64,000 bases of DNA, taken from positions 2,852,001-2,916,000 of the forward strand of contig CM065649.1 of assembly GCA_033220425.1 (NCBI GenBank), read 5' to 3'. This stretch comes from Lepraria neglecta. Lineage: Eukaryota; Ascomycota; Lecanoromycetes; Lecanorales; Stereocaulaceae. This document shows positions 34,508 to 43,801 of the stretch, one piece after another (position 1 is the stretch's first letter; every line of letters begins with the position of its first letter). The notes beneath the pieces were generated by a model that worked only from the letters and a program-made list of their open reading frames with translations, ran no database searches and had not been told where the DNA came from. Both the position numbers and the translations under genes were made by a program.

Positions 34508-34904
34508 CTAGGCTGGTTCGTACGATGGGCCACCACCAAGGATTCTTGTAGGGCTCATATCGACTAGGTAGCTACGCGCAATTCACATCCATATGTTGCT
34601 ATGCTCTAGTAATATACACTCTAGACGACCTTTGTATGAACATCCACATCTACGCAGGGACACATCATCAGGAACAATCTTGCAGAACATTTGCACGAGA
34701 AATCGTGATTCAGGCTGGCCCATACTTTTGAGATAAGAGCGAAATACATTCTACCGTGCGTTTGCCGGTATCCTTCGACTTTGCTTTGCAATACAGAACA
34801 AGTTCTTTCAACGCCTGTGTGTCCTCCGAAGAATGTAGCTCTGCAGGGCCGAACCTTGACGAGTTGCCGGGTGGCCATTTTTGGACCAGCGAGTCCACCC
34901 TCCA

Positions 34905-35125
34905 CGTTAGGCCACCCAGGCGAATGGGCACGGAAATCTCCCCGAGGGCCCAAGGTGAGCCAGGGATCCAGGTGGATCAACCCTGAATGTTGGACCCCCT
35001 GCGAGAATGGGCTCGGGAAACCTCTCCAAGGGCTAAAGGTGACAACGGATGAGCCAGTGTTAGACCCAGCGGTTCACCTTGATTTCGGAGCTCCTAGGAG
35101 ACTGGGATCAGGAATTCTCGGCAGG
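34905..35125. repeat. Three degenerate ~80-bp tandem units
   Basis: Units start at about 34908, 34989 and 35060 with GTTRGRCC..., and the first two share GCGARAATGGGC-CGG and AAGG(C/T)..AAGGTGA. The third is more diverged. No coding potential. The segment 34508-35200 otherwise holds nothing recognised. Confidence 0.35.
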
Positions 35126-35200
35126 GACCTTAAAAAGGTCGTGACTTTAATGGTTTTCGATAAACTTAATTTCATTATTATTTTATCTGTGTATTACATC

Positions 35201-35922
35201 TCAGTTTATTTCACTTTTCCTTTCCTTTCTTTTTCGGCCTCCGCACGTCGTCCTGTTCCCATAATAAGTCCCAGTAATTTCTCTCAACAAATACTTTAGC
35301 AAACCTCCCTCATAAGCCTCCTCACGTGGAAAGACTCTTCCCGTCTTTAGAGTATACTCTTAGACCTTCCTCGGGTGCGAAGACTTGGAATTTACTGCGT
35401 TGCCTTGTGGTGTCAAGGAGATCGCATAGATTCACGTGGGTCTGAATCATGGCTTTCTCCATTTTTTAGCACTTTTCATGACACAAGAGCCGGGGAGTAG
35501 AGGGAAAAGATGAGAAAGATAGGAGCGTCGACCGTCAACTAGGTATAAGAGAGAACGACTTACGCACCTCCTCCGTGCTACTTAAGGTATCAGGAATATG
35601 TTCCACATCAACGAGCACGCACATCCTTCCCCAGGCCTCGATGTCATTCTCGTCGTCACTAAAGGTCATGTTGAACGCTTCCACCATTGCGATACCGAAC
35701 CTCCCAAACTTCATCCCGCTCAGCGTGGTGGTGTTGCTACTTGCGGGCCGGCCAGCCGAAAGAAGCGCATAAACGTCTATACTCATCGTATGAGGAGGTG
35801 GCGCGATTATATTCGAAAGCGCCGTAAAGGGCAAAAAAGGCCGCCAAAGGATCATCATCATCGGCATACGTACCGCGAACACGCGGAATAGATTGAGAGC
35901 GGGCTGCTGAGAATGGGTCCAT
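35201..35922 (-). pseudogene. Broken paralogue of the 41.2-kb C-terminal module
   Basis: Minus-strand ATG 35922 leads to DPLAAFFALYGAFEYNRATS and YRRLCASFGWPARK, then TAG, HAERDEVWE, and after a frame change RFGIAMVEAFNMTFSDDEND and DIEAWGRMCVL. A 3' part at about 35200-35450 reads THVNLCDLLDTTRQRSKFQV and, after a further frame change, GRVFPREEAYEGGLLKYLLREI, ending at TGA 35203-35201. The plus-strand gene at 41193-41896 has the same blocks in order. Lesions: one nonsense codon and at least two frameshifts. The sequence between the parts (~35460-35560) matches the intron position of the other copy. Confidence 0.65.
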
Positions 35923-37028
35923 TGAGGCGGAGCTGTTTGAATTTTATTCTACGCTCCATTTTCTTCCCCTTTACTATGGTTCAAAGAGTGCATGATATCC
36001 AAGTAGGGAATTTACAACACACTTAAGTGACACGTCGTCCATGCGCTTTCCACACCTTCCGCAGTCTTGATCGCAGATAGAGTAGTCAAGGTTGCTGATG
36101 TATGTATTAACTGGGAAAGAGTCAACGAACTACCTAGTGTGCTCCATGTCGAACTGCGGATCATGCGGCGGTAAAATCTTCTTAATTACCTTTCTTGGCT
36201 CCGCTGCAGTCTTTTCTTTCCTTTTCTGCGCTCTCCTCGGTGATTTAGAAGCTCATACAGTAACTGTTCCTACGTGTATACGTCTTGGCGTTCAATCCGT
36301 GACTCCGACTCTTTCTGCCACAATGCCTGCTTTTGCCACCGCCCCGGCACACTGCCGGTGCCCATGTAGAATGTAGGAATCCACCTCTTGCCTGCCGTCC
36401 ATGTGTCTTGCCACTTATCTCGCTGTCGTTGGAGGTAGGTATGTAGGTGGGGAAAGAATCAAATGCCATTGGAGCAGGCTCACTCTGTGGGTTGGTGTCG
36501 ACATGCTCATCTAGGATCGAGGATTCTGACTGGTGGCGCAATGGAGGCTCATGCAGGTGCGGGGACGTCATTATCCTCTGAATTGATTACTGCCTCCGAG
36601 AGATGAGCAGAGCTCCATTTTGGCCGGAATAATGAAACCCGCGAACAAGCCTCAAGCATCCCTCCCTGCTTCATCAAAGTCCCTCTTTAATACCGTGAAG
36701 TTGGATACAACCTTGAGATCCCGGTTCAATACTCACGTCCCGCTAGTAGATCCATCTGCTCTAGTAAAATATATTCGATACCGCTCAAAGTCGGCCGACT
36801 TTTGCTTTCTCCTTGATAACTGGCACGGTGTCCGACTTCCATTTAGGCTCCTTCCAAGGTGATGGATGACTTTCACTTTACATCTCAGGCACTCTCTGCA
36901 ATTATGTTGCCAGCCGTTGTTTCAGAGGTTGACGGTCGATGTAGATAAGCACCACACCGCACAGGATTGCTAGAATCGGAAGCGAAGAAGCTTTGACTTG
37001 TTTCCAGCGGATCTGGGCTTCAATCTTA
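35923..37028. other. Gene-poor stretch, nothing identified
   Basis: Opposed frames at 36092-36376 (+) and 36245-36571 (-) overlap. The plus one has a hydrophobic segment, but neither has a recognisable domain or convincing start context. Confidence 0.35.
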
Positions 37029-37990
37029 TTAGAGACGCCGAGAATCTGAGATTCTAATCCAATCCACTCCCCCCTCGCTGCCCCCTGGTGTTACGTGTAA
37101 TCCACCTCGGAGATCAATACGGGCTAGCACATGGTTTAGGTCCGCGGTGCTGGTATCAGTGGGCAGGACATCGATGATCCGATCGTAGAAGCCTTCCACA
37201 CAATGTCGAAGCATCTCACCAATGGCAGAATCGAGAAATCCGGCGGATGGATTGAAATCATTTCTGTAGATCGAGCGACTCAGGCAGCTCTTCCCAAAGC
37301 CGAGGAATTCCCTACCTGTCATTGCAGGGATGTCGATGTTCTGGCATAGTGTCAGTGGGTGGCCGAATTAGTGTTCTCACTCCTGAAGCTATACACACCG
37401 GCACAAGTGGATATGTAAATAGATGCTTGGGCGGTCCAACGCCAGGGCTAGCAAGCCTAGAAAGGCTATAACAGGTGCCCCAGCGCTAGGAAACTCCCAT
37501 GCCTAGGCGGCATAGACCTGGAGTGTAGATAGGCTATATATAGGCTATGTATAAGGTGCGGGTGGGCGGGAAAGAGCTGCTATGGCTCTGAAAGAGATGA
37601 ACTCGACTGAAGAGCCCACTGCTGGTGGGATGCTCATATAAATAGTGCTCTCAGGAAGCACGGATCTCTCGCTATGGCCCATGGTCATGGCGCATGGCTG
37701 AAACCGCATCTGATCATGAGACACACTAACCCACAGTCCCACTGTAGCGATTAGTCGACTATCTCCGGTGGAATGACTGCGTGCTGATTCGCATATTCTT
37801 CCGGAATGGTGAGTCTGGGTAGTGTCCGGCCATGGCTGGAGTTTGGGACGTTGGCTGTTGTGAAGGGTTGTTCGCGAGGTTCTGGTTTGAACGTCCTTGA
37901 GATGTAGAGATTTCGAATTGCAGGCTTTGAGGAGGCTGCAGATGTTGGAAAGAGAAGAGTATTCGAGTCGGAGAATACCCTTTAAAGCAC
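37029..37990 (-). pseudogene. Hypothetical gene interrupted by a 383-bp element
   Basis: On the minus strand, coding-like sequence from ~37985 (SDSNTLLFPTSAASSK, ISRTFKPEPREQPFTTANVP, RLTIPEEYANQHAVIPPEIV) meets the element at 37750. Past it, the frame resumes at 37367 with FGHPLTLCQNIDIPAMTGRE and continues to a stop at 37029. Excising 383 bp rejoins EIVD and FGHPL in frame with a TAA between them, as from CAA. No start codon is visible; a TAA lies directly upstream of the coding-like stretch. The family is not recognised. Confidence 0.5.
37368..37750 (+). mobile_element. 383-bp non-autonomous element, copy A
   Basis: Begins TTAGTGTTCTCACTCCTG and ends CCCACTGTAGCGA. It is about 90% identical by eye to copy B (46604-46986). 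Its first ~130 bp match 46987-47118 and its last ~200 bp match the right end of the recombinase element (to 57915). Near the 3' end is the palindrome ACAGTCCCACTGT, preceded by an inverted copy of the left tip (TTAGTGTGTCTCA read on the minus strand). The flank repeats TTAG, so either no TSD or a 5-bp ATTAG TSD is possible. A TATATAAGG-like box lies mid-element. Confidence 0.7.
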
Positions 37991-40510
37991 CACGACGAAA
38001 AGTGTTAACACAATTCTCTTGTAATGGTATTGTTTGGTCTCTTCTGGTAAGCGATATGTGAGTTTTTTGTTGTTGTAATTGCTTTTGTCTTTGTGGTCAC
38101 TGGTAATGTCATTGTACGAAACAATTAAATTGAACACATTCTCTGATTCGAAGATAATTGTTATCAGCAATGATCATTGTCGCAAACCATCAGAACCATC
38201 ATACCACCAATGCCTTTGCCCACACTCATTGTTATTCCTGGGCCAAAGCCACCTTTGAATGTGCAGATGATATCGTTGCTGGCGCCAGTCTGCCAGCGCC
38301 TAACTACGTCCCAATCGGCTGTGGCTATTGCAGCTTTCAGCCAGAGCCTACACGAGCAAAAACCATATCGCCCCTCGTCTCGCCCAATACTCCCAGATGC
38401 CAGTGCCATGACTAGGGTCAAGTTGGATCCAATCAGTCCTAATTCGGTCACCACTTTTGATCACTCCAGGGTACTTCAGTCTCCTTTAAGTAACCGCAAG
38501 GACTATGGTGCGGTATGTGACTCCAGAGCGCCACCGGCGTCACGATGCTCATTAATTGAAGAACTTCAAGCTCGGCCGGTCTTGAGACTTTGCACGGTCC
38601 TCAGCCCAATTTGCTTGCCCATCCTAATTCAGCCTAACCTTGCTTCAGCCCAGTGCATGCAGTTGATCGGCACTAGCCCAGCCGTCCCGTATAAGAAGCA
38701 CGGCTCTCCCCCGAAGCTCCTTCAACCTTTTCTTTCAGTATTCGGTAAAACTTAGTTAATAACTTCGAAAGGTCCCGGCTATATCTAAAGGCAAGATTAC
38801 TCGAAAGAAATTGCCGCCTGGGCGACTACCTGTAACGATATCTCTACGAATCACAAAATCGAAGAAGACGACCTCCCGCCCACCTCCCGTTAATATTTAT
38901 CATCCCTTTAGCAGCACTAGAACATTGGTCCCAAGTCTTCTCGAATATCTTACTATTCGAACCCTATTTCTATTGACGGTATTTCGCTAAACGACGAATT
39001 CGGTGTAGAGCGTGGCGTGAGGGTTAAACTAAAAGTCGTATTCATAGAAGAACGCCGATCTTGCCGAGGTCAGTATGAGTGCTATAACAAATGCGGCAAC
39101 TTCTTAGGGAACTAAAAATTCTCGCCGTCGTAAGTCCGAATTAAGGATCCTTAATACGGGGGAGCCGCGAGAAAGAAGGTCAGTGGAACCCTGGGTCGAC
39201 GCGGCCGAAGTCGGTATTATTGGAAATTAATCGTCCCAACTTCTATAGCGAAGGAACAATAGAGGACCAGTCTATAAGCAACTCGCTCCGCAAATACATA
39301 TCGCCAAAAATACTCATTCCAAGATAGGGGCCTCACAATCGACCACATAAAGTTTATTGGATGACTGCAAATCTGATGACTTTGCTTTAGATCGAAGATT
39401 GGGATCGCGATAAGATGATTATAGCCTATTGCTCTGCACACTAGCCTGCGTAACCCTCGTACAGACTCATCTATCAGGTACGATTGGTCCTTGTGGAAGC
39501 AAATGTCTACCCGGTAATGCCTCATTGGGCACTACCAAGAGCTAAGGACATGGCGGGTTGAAATCTATCCTCAAATGTTCCGCGGATGCAGGATTCCGTG
39601 AGCCGAAACTTACGCATGGGAGTGCATCAAGAATTGCTCATCATCACAAGCCGATGATCAAGACCATTGGGTATGATTCAGCGAATCAGCTGCTGCCCAA
39701 ATATTCCTGAGAAGGCAAAGGTTAGTGGAGCCACTGCAGCGATCGGAAGTAAAGATCCTTCCATGAGAATCTTCAAGCCTACTTGCCGAGGCACGAGTAC
39801 TTGGCGCATATCTCTTCCGCTATTATTCGCCTGGACAGATCGGGCCTACCATTTTCGGTCTCGTTGGTTATTAGAGAACACGAAAGTCACAGTGCTGAGG
39901 AGGTGCTACTAGCAGAGCACATTTCATATGTCGGAGGGGTTCGAAAGAAGATGGGAATTATAAGAAGGGATTGATGTGCACCGTGGTATTTGAGAGGCTT
40001 GTCCCGGTTTGCCTGTGTGGTGAATCGAGAGATCTAGAATACCGCAGCGCAAAGCGAATTTATTCCGGCTGTTCGTCTGGAAATCGAGTCCAATAGAATT
40101 TTGTTTACTGAAATTTACGCACCTGTTGTCTCCGTGCGGGGTAGATTCGAAAGTCTAAGTCGTATAGCCTTCTGGACCATCTTTTTTTCACAATTTGCTC
40201 TTCTAGAGGATAGAAGCAGGCCAACCTCCAGTGCTCGAATAATTACCTCCAACTCACGTATGACAACTTCCGTGTTTCCTTTAGGCGACAAATGAGACAA
40301 AATAGGCGACTATCTTCCAGACGGTCTGACTGCTCTCGGTCCTGGATCTCAGCTTGCTGTTAGAGGTAAGCACCCAGAAGCTGATCGCTACCCAAAGTAC
40401 TTCCATCTCTACGCCATTCTCGTCTGAGCTTTGTACAGGTCTGATGCCGACTAACTTCATCTGTTTCTCCAATACTCTAAACAGTATATGAACCTGAAAA
40501 GAAGCCAAAA
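37991..40510. other. Degenerate region, decayed coding remnants only
   Basis: 38177-38755 (+) is an open frame of 192 codons without recognisable features. 38760-39300 (+) contains stretches that look like former coding sequence broken by TAA/TAG stops and frame changes (ISLNDEFGVERGVRVKLKVV, ERRSCRGQYECYNKCGNF), of a family I do not know. 39300-40500 holds only short frames. Confidence 0.35.
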
Positions 40511-41089
40511 ATGCGCCCTTCGAGAAAAATATCTGCGTGTACGCTTTGCTCTTGTACGATGTCACCGAGTAATTTCCCAGCGCATATCAATGGAAGACGG
40601 CATCAACTGGCGTTAAGCAAGGTGGATGCGAACCTCCCACTGCTGTCAACAGTCAGTCGCGGCAACGATATTCACAGAAAAAGCTGGATTGGAAGCGATG
40701 ATACTACTTCTACTCCTATATCTTCAACCCTCCTCGGCGTTCATGGTTTGGTGGCTCCTCTTAGCTCTCTTGCTTCGGAAAATGTATTAAGATCTACAAG
40801 CTCTACGGAACCTGTGGATCAGGCGAAGAATCAACTGAAGAAACCGAAAAGTACGACGAATAGTGCTGCCCTTCTATCCACCTATACAGGCTTCGATAGT
40901 GTAACCTTCACTGATAATTGCGTTGGTTTCTTTATTGACACCTTACCCGGTAATCTAAGCAATAACAAATATTCCATCTGCGACCAGAACTGTGGATGGT
41001 GTGGGCAATGCATGGACCATTTGGCGAATGGGTATGTTTTCCCAACATTCTAACTGTTTATCATGTTGCTCTTATTTCTCCGAATAAAG
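40511..41089 (+). CDS. C2H2 (U1-like) zinc-finger protein, N-terminal part
   Basis: ATG 40511. The start carries a finger, CTLCSCTMSPSNFPAHINGRRH (C-x2-C-x12-H-x5-H spacing approximately), as in U1/matrin-type fingers. After a Ser/Thr-rich linker come GFDSVTF...CVGFFIDT and a second Cys-rich segment, ICDQNCGWCGQCMDHL. An intron at 41032-41089 (58 nt, GTATGT, branch CTAAC at 41050-41054, acceptor AAAG) leads in frame into GKDQAEKLLALLPLTLAKLT. That exon runs towards the module at 41193, but in a different frame, so both may be one gene with a frameshift near 41170. Confidence 0.55.
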
Positions 41090-41896
41090 GGAAAGATCAG
41101 GCTGAAAAGCTATTAGCATTACTGCCTCTGACCCTTGCCAAGCTCACTCTCAAGCCACTTCCACTGGGGCAGTTACTATTGGGGAGAGAAGCAACCCGCT
41201 GGAGACTTTTTTCGCGCTATACGCTCCCTTCGAATACAACTGCCTTGCCGCGTCGCATGACGAGTTCAGACGTCTATGCAGTTTCTTCGGCTGGCCATCA
41301 TATCACGTAGAGCCAGAGCATAAGGAACAAAAAGAAGCATGGGAGGGATTCCGCATCGCAATGGTGAAAGCATTCAACCTGACTTTTGGACACGATGAAC
41401 GTGATATTGAGGCATGGGGGAGAATGTGTGTGCTCACAGGTATGGAGGATGTACCAGAGGGCTTGGAGGCACGAAAATTGGTACACATAACATCTCTTGT
41501 TGGCGTCATGTTGAACTCCACTTTCGTACTTTCACTATTCGAGGATTTTTCGTCTAGGTCCGGATTCCTTTGTACAGGGTCGAAACTAATCCAATACAGG
41601 CTATGATCAATACGCACGTGAATCTGTGCGATCTCCTCGATACTACACGACAGCGTACTCGAGTTCATGTCTTTGCCTCCGAAGAAGAGTTGAGAGCATA
41701 TACCAAAGAGACAGGGAGAATTTTTCCGAGAGAGAAGGCATATGAGGGAGGGCTGCTAAAGTATCTGCTGAGGGAGATTTCTGGGAAATACCATGGAAAA
41801 AGAGGTAGGAATGACGCCTTTCGCCGGGAGAGAAGAAAGCATGATGATAGAAAGGTTAAAAGCGGTAGTCAAAAAGGAAGAGTGGATCACGAATAA
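41090..41896 (+). CDS. C-terminal module of unknown function, probably fused to the C2H2 gene
   Basis: From 41193 the frame reads NPLETFFALYAPFEYN, EFRRLCSFFGWP, EAWEGFRIAMVKAFNLTFG, DIEAWGRMCVL. A likely intron at 41481-41599 (119 nt, GTACAC...AATACAG, phase 0) leads to INTHVNLCDLLDT, ELRAYTKETGRIFP and AYEGGLLKYLLREI, ending in a basic tail at 41896. This block order is one I associate with a widespread fungal family of unknown function, sometimes behind zinc fingers. Exon sequence 41090-41192 belongs to the C2H2 frame, and the join needs a frameshift near 41170 or another splice. Confidence 0.55.
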
Positions 41897-42149
41897 GGGA
41901 AAGACCAGTCCAAAGATTTATAAGAACTCCTTCCTGTCATTTACGAAGCTTGTCAATGATAAAGATCAACCAATTGTCAAGGTGACTTTGAATTCTATTG
42001 GGTTCCCTTACCTGTTTTAGATCTCTAGTACTCTCGGGTTGTTCCCAGGTCGAGGATACTGTGCCTGGGAGAGCGTAGGTCCTAGGAGATTTGGCTTGGG
42101 AGAGCCAGTCTCCGCATGATTATTTCGGAGGGGAACGGGAACCTATAAT

Positions 42150-42215
42150 TAGGGTTGGGGGGGACCTATAATTGGTGGGGGGTCACAGAAGGGGCGGGGG
42201 GTTCCTATGGAAGCA
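42150..42215 (+). repeat. G-rich tract with possible G-quadruplex
   Basis: Four G-runs (7, 6, 4 and 6 G) within ~60 bases, the last two separated by a single C. Surrounding DNA has no gene. The GGGTTGGGG start looks telomere-like but there is no TTAGGG array. Confidence 0.35.
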
Positions 42216-42279
42216 GGATGCTCAATTTGTCAATATAACCACGCATTCCACTTCAACCTTCCTGTGGTATCTAGATTCT

Positions 42280-42550
42280 TTCATAAAACAAGCTAAGTCA
42301 CCATGCTTCGTTTTCTCAAATACAAGCACGGGCCAGACCTTCCATTATCGCATGAGGACATCCTCCTGAGCCTGCCTATCATTTCGGGGCTGGACATCTT
42401 CTTGGGGTCTGATGTCCCAGCACACACCTATCAGGTCGATGATGTTTGGATGACCGCGTATCTTAGAGAGACCCAGAATTGAGATCTGCGATGCTAGGGC
42501 TCGGTACGCAGCTAGTTCTACTTCTCGAGTGGCTTCTCGTATACACGACT
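42280..42550 (-). pseudogene. Kinase-domain fragment related to the 44-kb kinase
   Basis: Minus-strand reading gives ASQISILGLSKIRGHPNIID, LIGVCWDIRPQED and, after TAA/TAG-type damage, VWPVLVFEKTKHGDLACFM. The 44.2-kb gene has the same blocks (EVSILGHPAIRYHPNVANLE, GICWDVV, VWPVLVFEKTGCGDLNRFM). Only this N-lobe segment survives. Confidence 0.6.
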
Positions 42551-43801
42551 GAATGCAAAACTCATAGCCAGATTCCCCAACGACTGGCGTACCTCAGCCT
42601 ATCCGCCGACTCCCAACGCATCTAGAGCTGGTTACCACGTAACAAGAAGAAAGTCGATGTCCAGATTTTGACAAGCCTCTAAGAAAGATGTCAGGTCATA
42701 ATACACGCTATCTGATGTACTTGATTTGCCGGTTCTAATGGTTTATTAGAGCTTATACGTGATGAAAATTTGGACGTTTTATGAGACTTATTGAGTTGAT
42801 GAATTATCTAAGAAGCTCAGTGCATGCAAGTGTTTTATGCCTGAGACGGCTGACTAAGCGAATTTCCAACAATACGGCACACTACTTAGGCTGCCGAGAG
42901 CTTTAAGTTTGGGGTAGGAGTTGTTGCGAGATACGTGATTCAATTTTTAGGAGGACGCTCCACTGCAGCGCTGCTATTTCAAAAATGCTCTTGCGAGTTC
43001 TTAGTGAAACAAGATTTGTTCAAAAAAAGGAAGATGTCTTATAGGGTATGCCATTCCCGCTTAGGGATATATCAAGTAGATGATTTTATTGTATATAGCG
43101 CCTTGAATATCGCCGTTAACGTATATATAGGGTGGTGGAGAAGAATTTAGAAATTTGATTAACGTTTTGGTGGTAGAGTCGCTTAATGTTAGTGAGGTTA
43201 CCATCCATACAAGACCTTCCACAATATATTGCAATCGTTGTTGACAAAAATGCCGCAGCCTTTGAGAGAGCGTCCTTTTCAATTCCATCCGAGTGGCGCT
43301 ACGCTGCCACCGCGAGCACCTACATCCCTGGGTCATACCCACTGTGGCACAGCCCGATGTGGGGCCAATGACTAGAATTCAGCCTCATGCAAAACTCATG
43401 CGTAGAGAATCCCAGGTCAATTCTTTTACCTTTGAGTAGCTCCAGCTCAGATCAATTATTGCGCGCGATTTCCATTGTTCATCATAAAGGCATTAAAGGA
43501 AATCCGAGTCCACCACTTCAACAAAGCCTTGACTGGATTAGGCTAATTTGATCACCGCGGGACCGAATGACCGACGCCACCGAGACATTTCAGTGGCTAG
43601 AATGCGGGCACTAGGCTGACAACAACCATACACCCTTGCAGTTTGCAATTTTCCTCTGAGGCTAAAACCGAACTGGTCCTCGGCATCCTGTGCATCTCGA
43701 GGAAGGTGTTCAGACCAAGAGCACTTTGATCGACTTCATCGATATATCGACTTCGAGCTCCTTCAATCAAGAAAGTCTGATAAATCAGTCAAGTTTCCAG
43801 T
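42551..43801. other. Intergenic, no gene recognised
   Basis: AT-rich in 42700-43200 with short frames only. The last ~150 bases probably contain the leader of the kinase gene. Confidence 0.4.

Noticed and set aside
34621-34980. 119-codon minus-strand frame
   Set aside because: Overlaps the degenerate tandem units and open frames on the other strand; no motif.
37368-37750. Solo LTR with ATTAG duplication
   Set aside because: Kept as an alternative only. The related insertion in the TPR gene has no duplication, and the two ends flank a recombinase element instead of pairing as LTRs.
38164-38755. Overlapping frames on both strands (96 and 192 codons)
   Set aside because: Neither has a recognisable domain, good start context or splice structure, so neither is called as a gene.
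42140-42170. Telomere-like TTAGGG
   Set aside because: A single chance occurrence next to other G-runs; no array.
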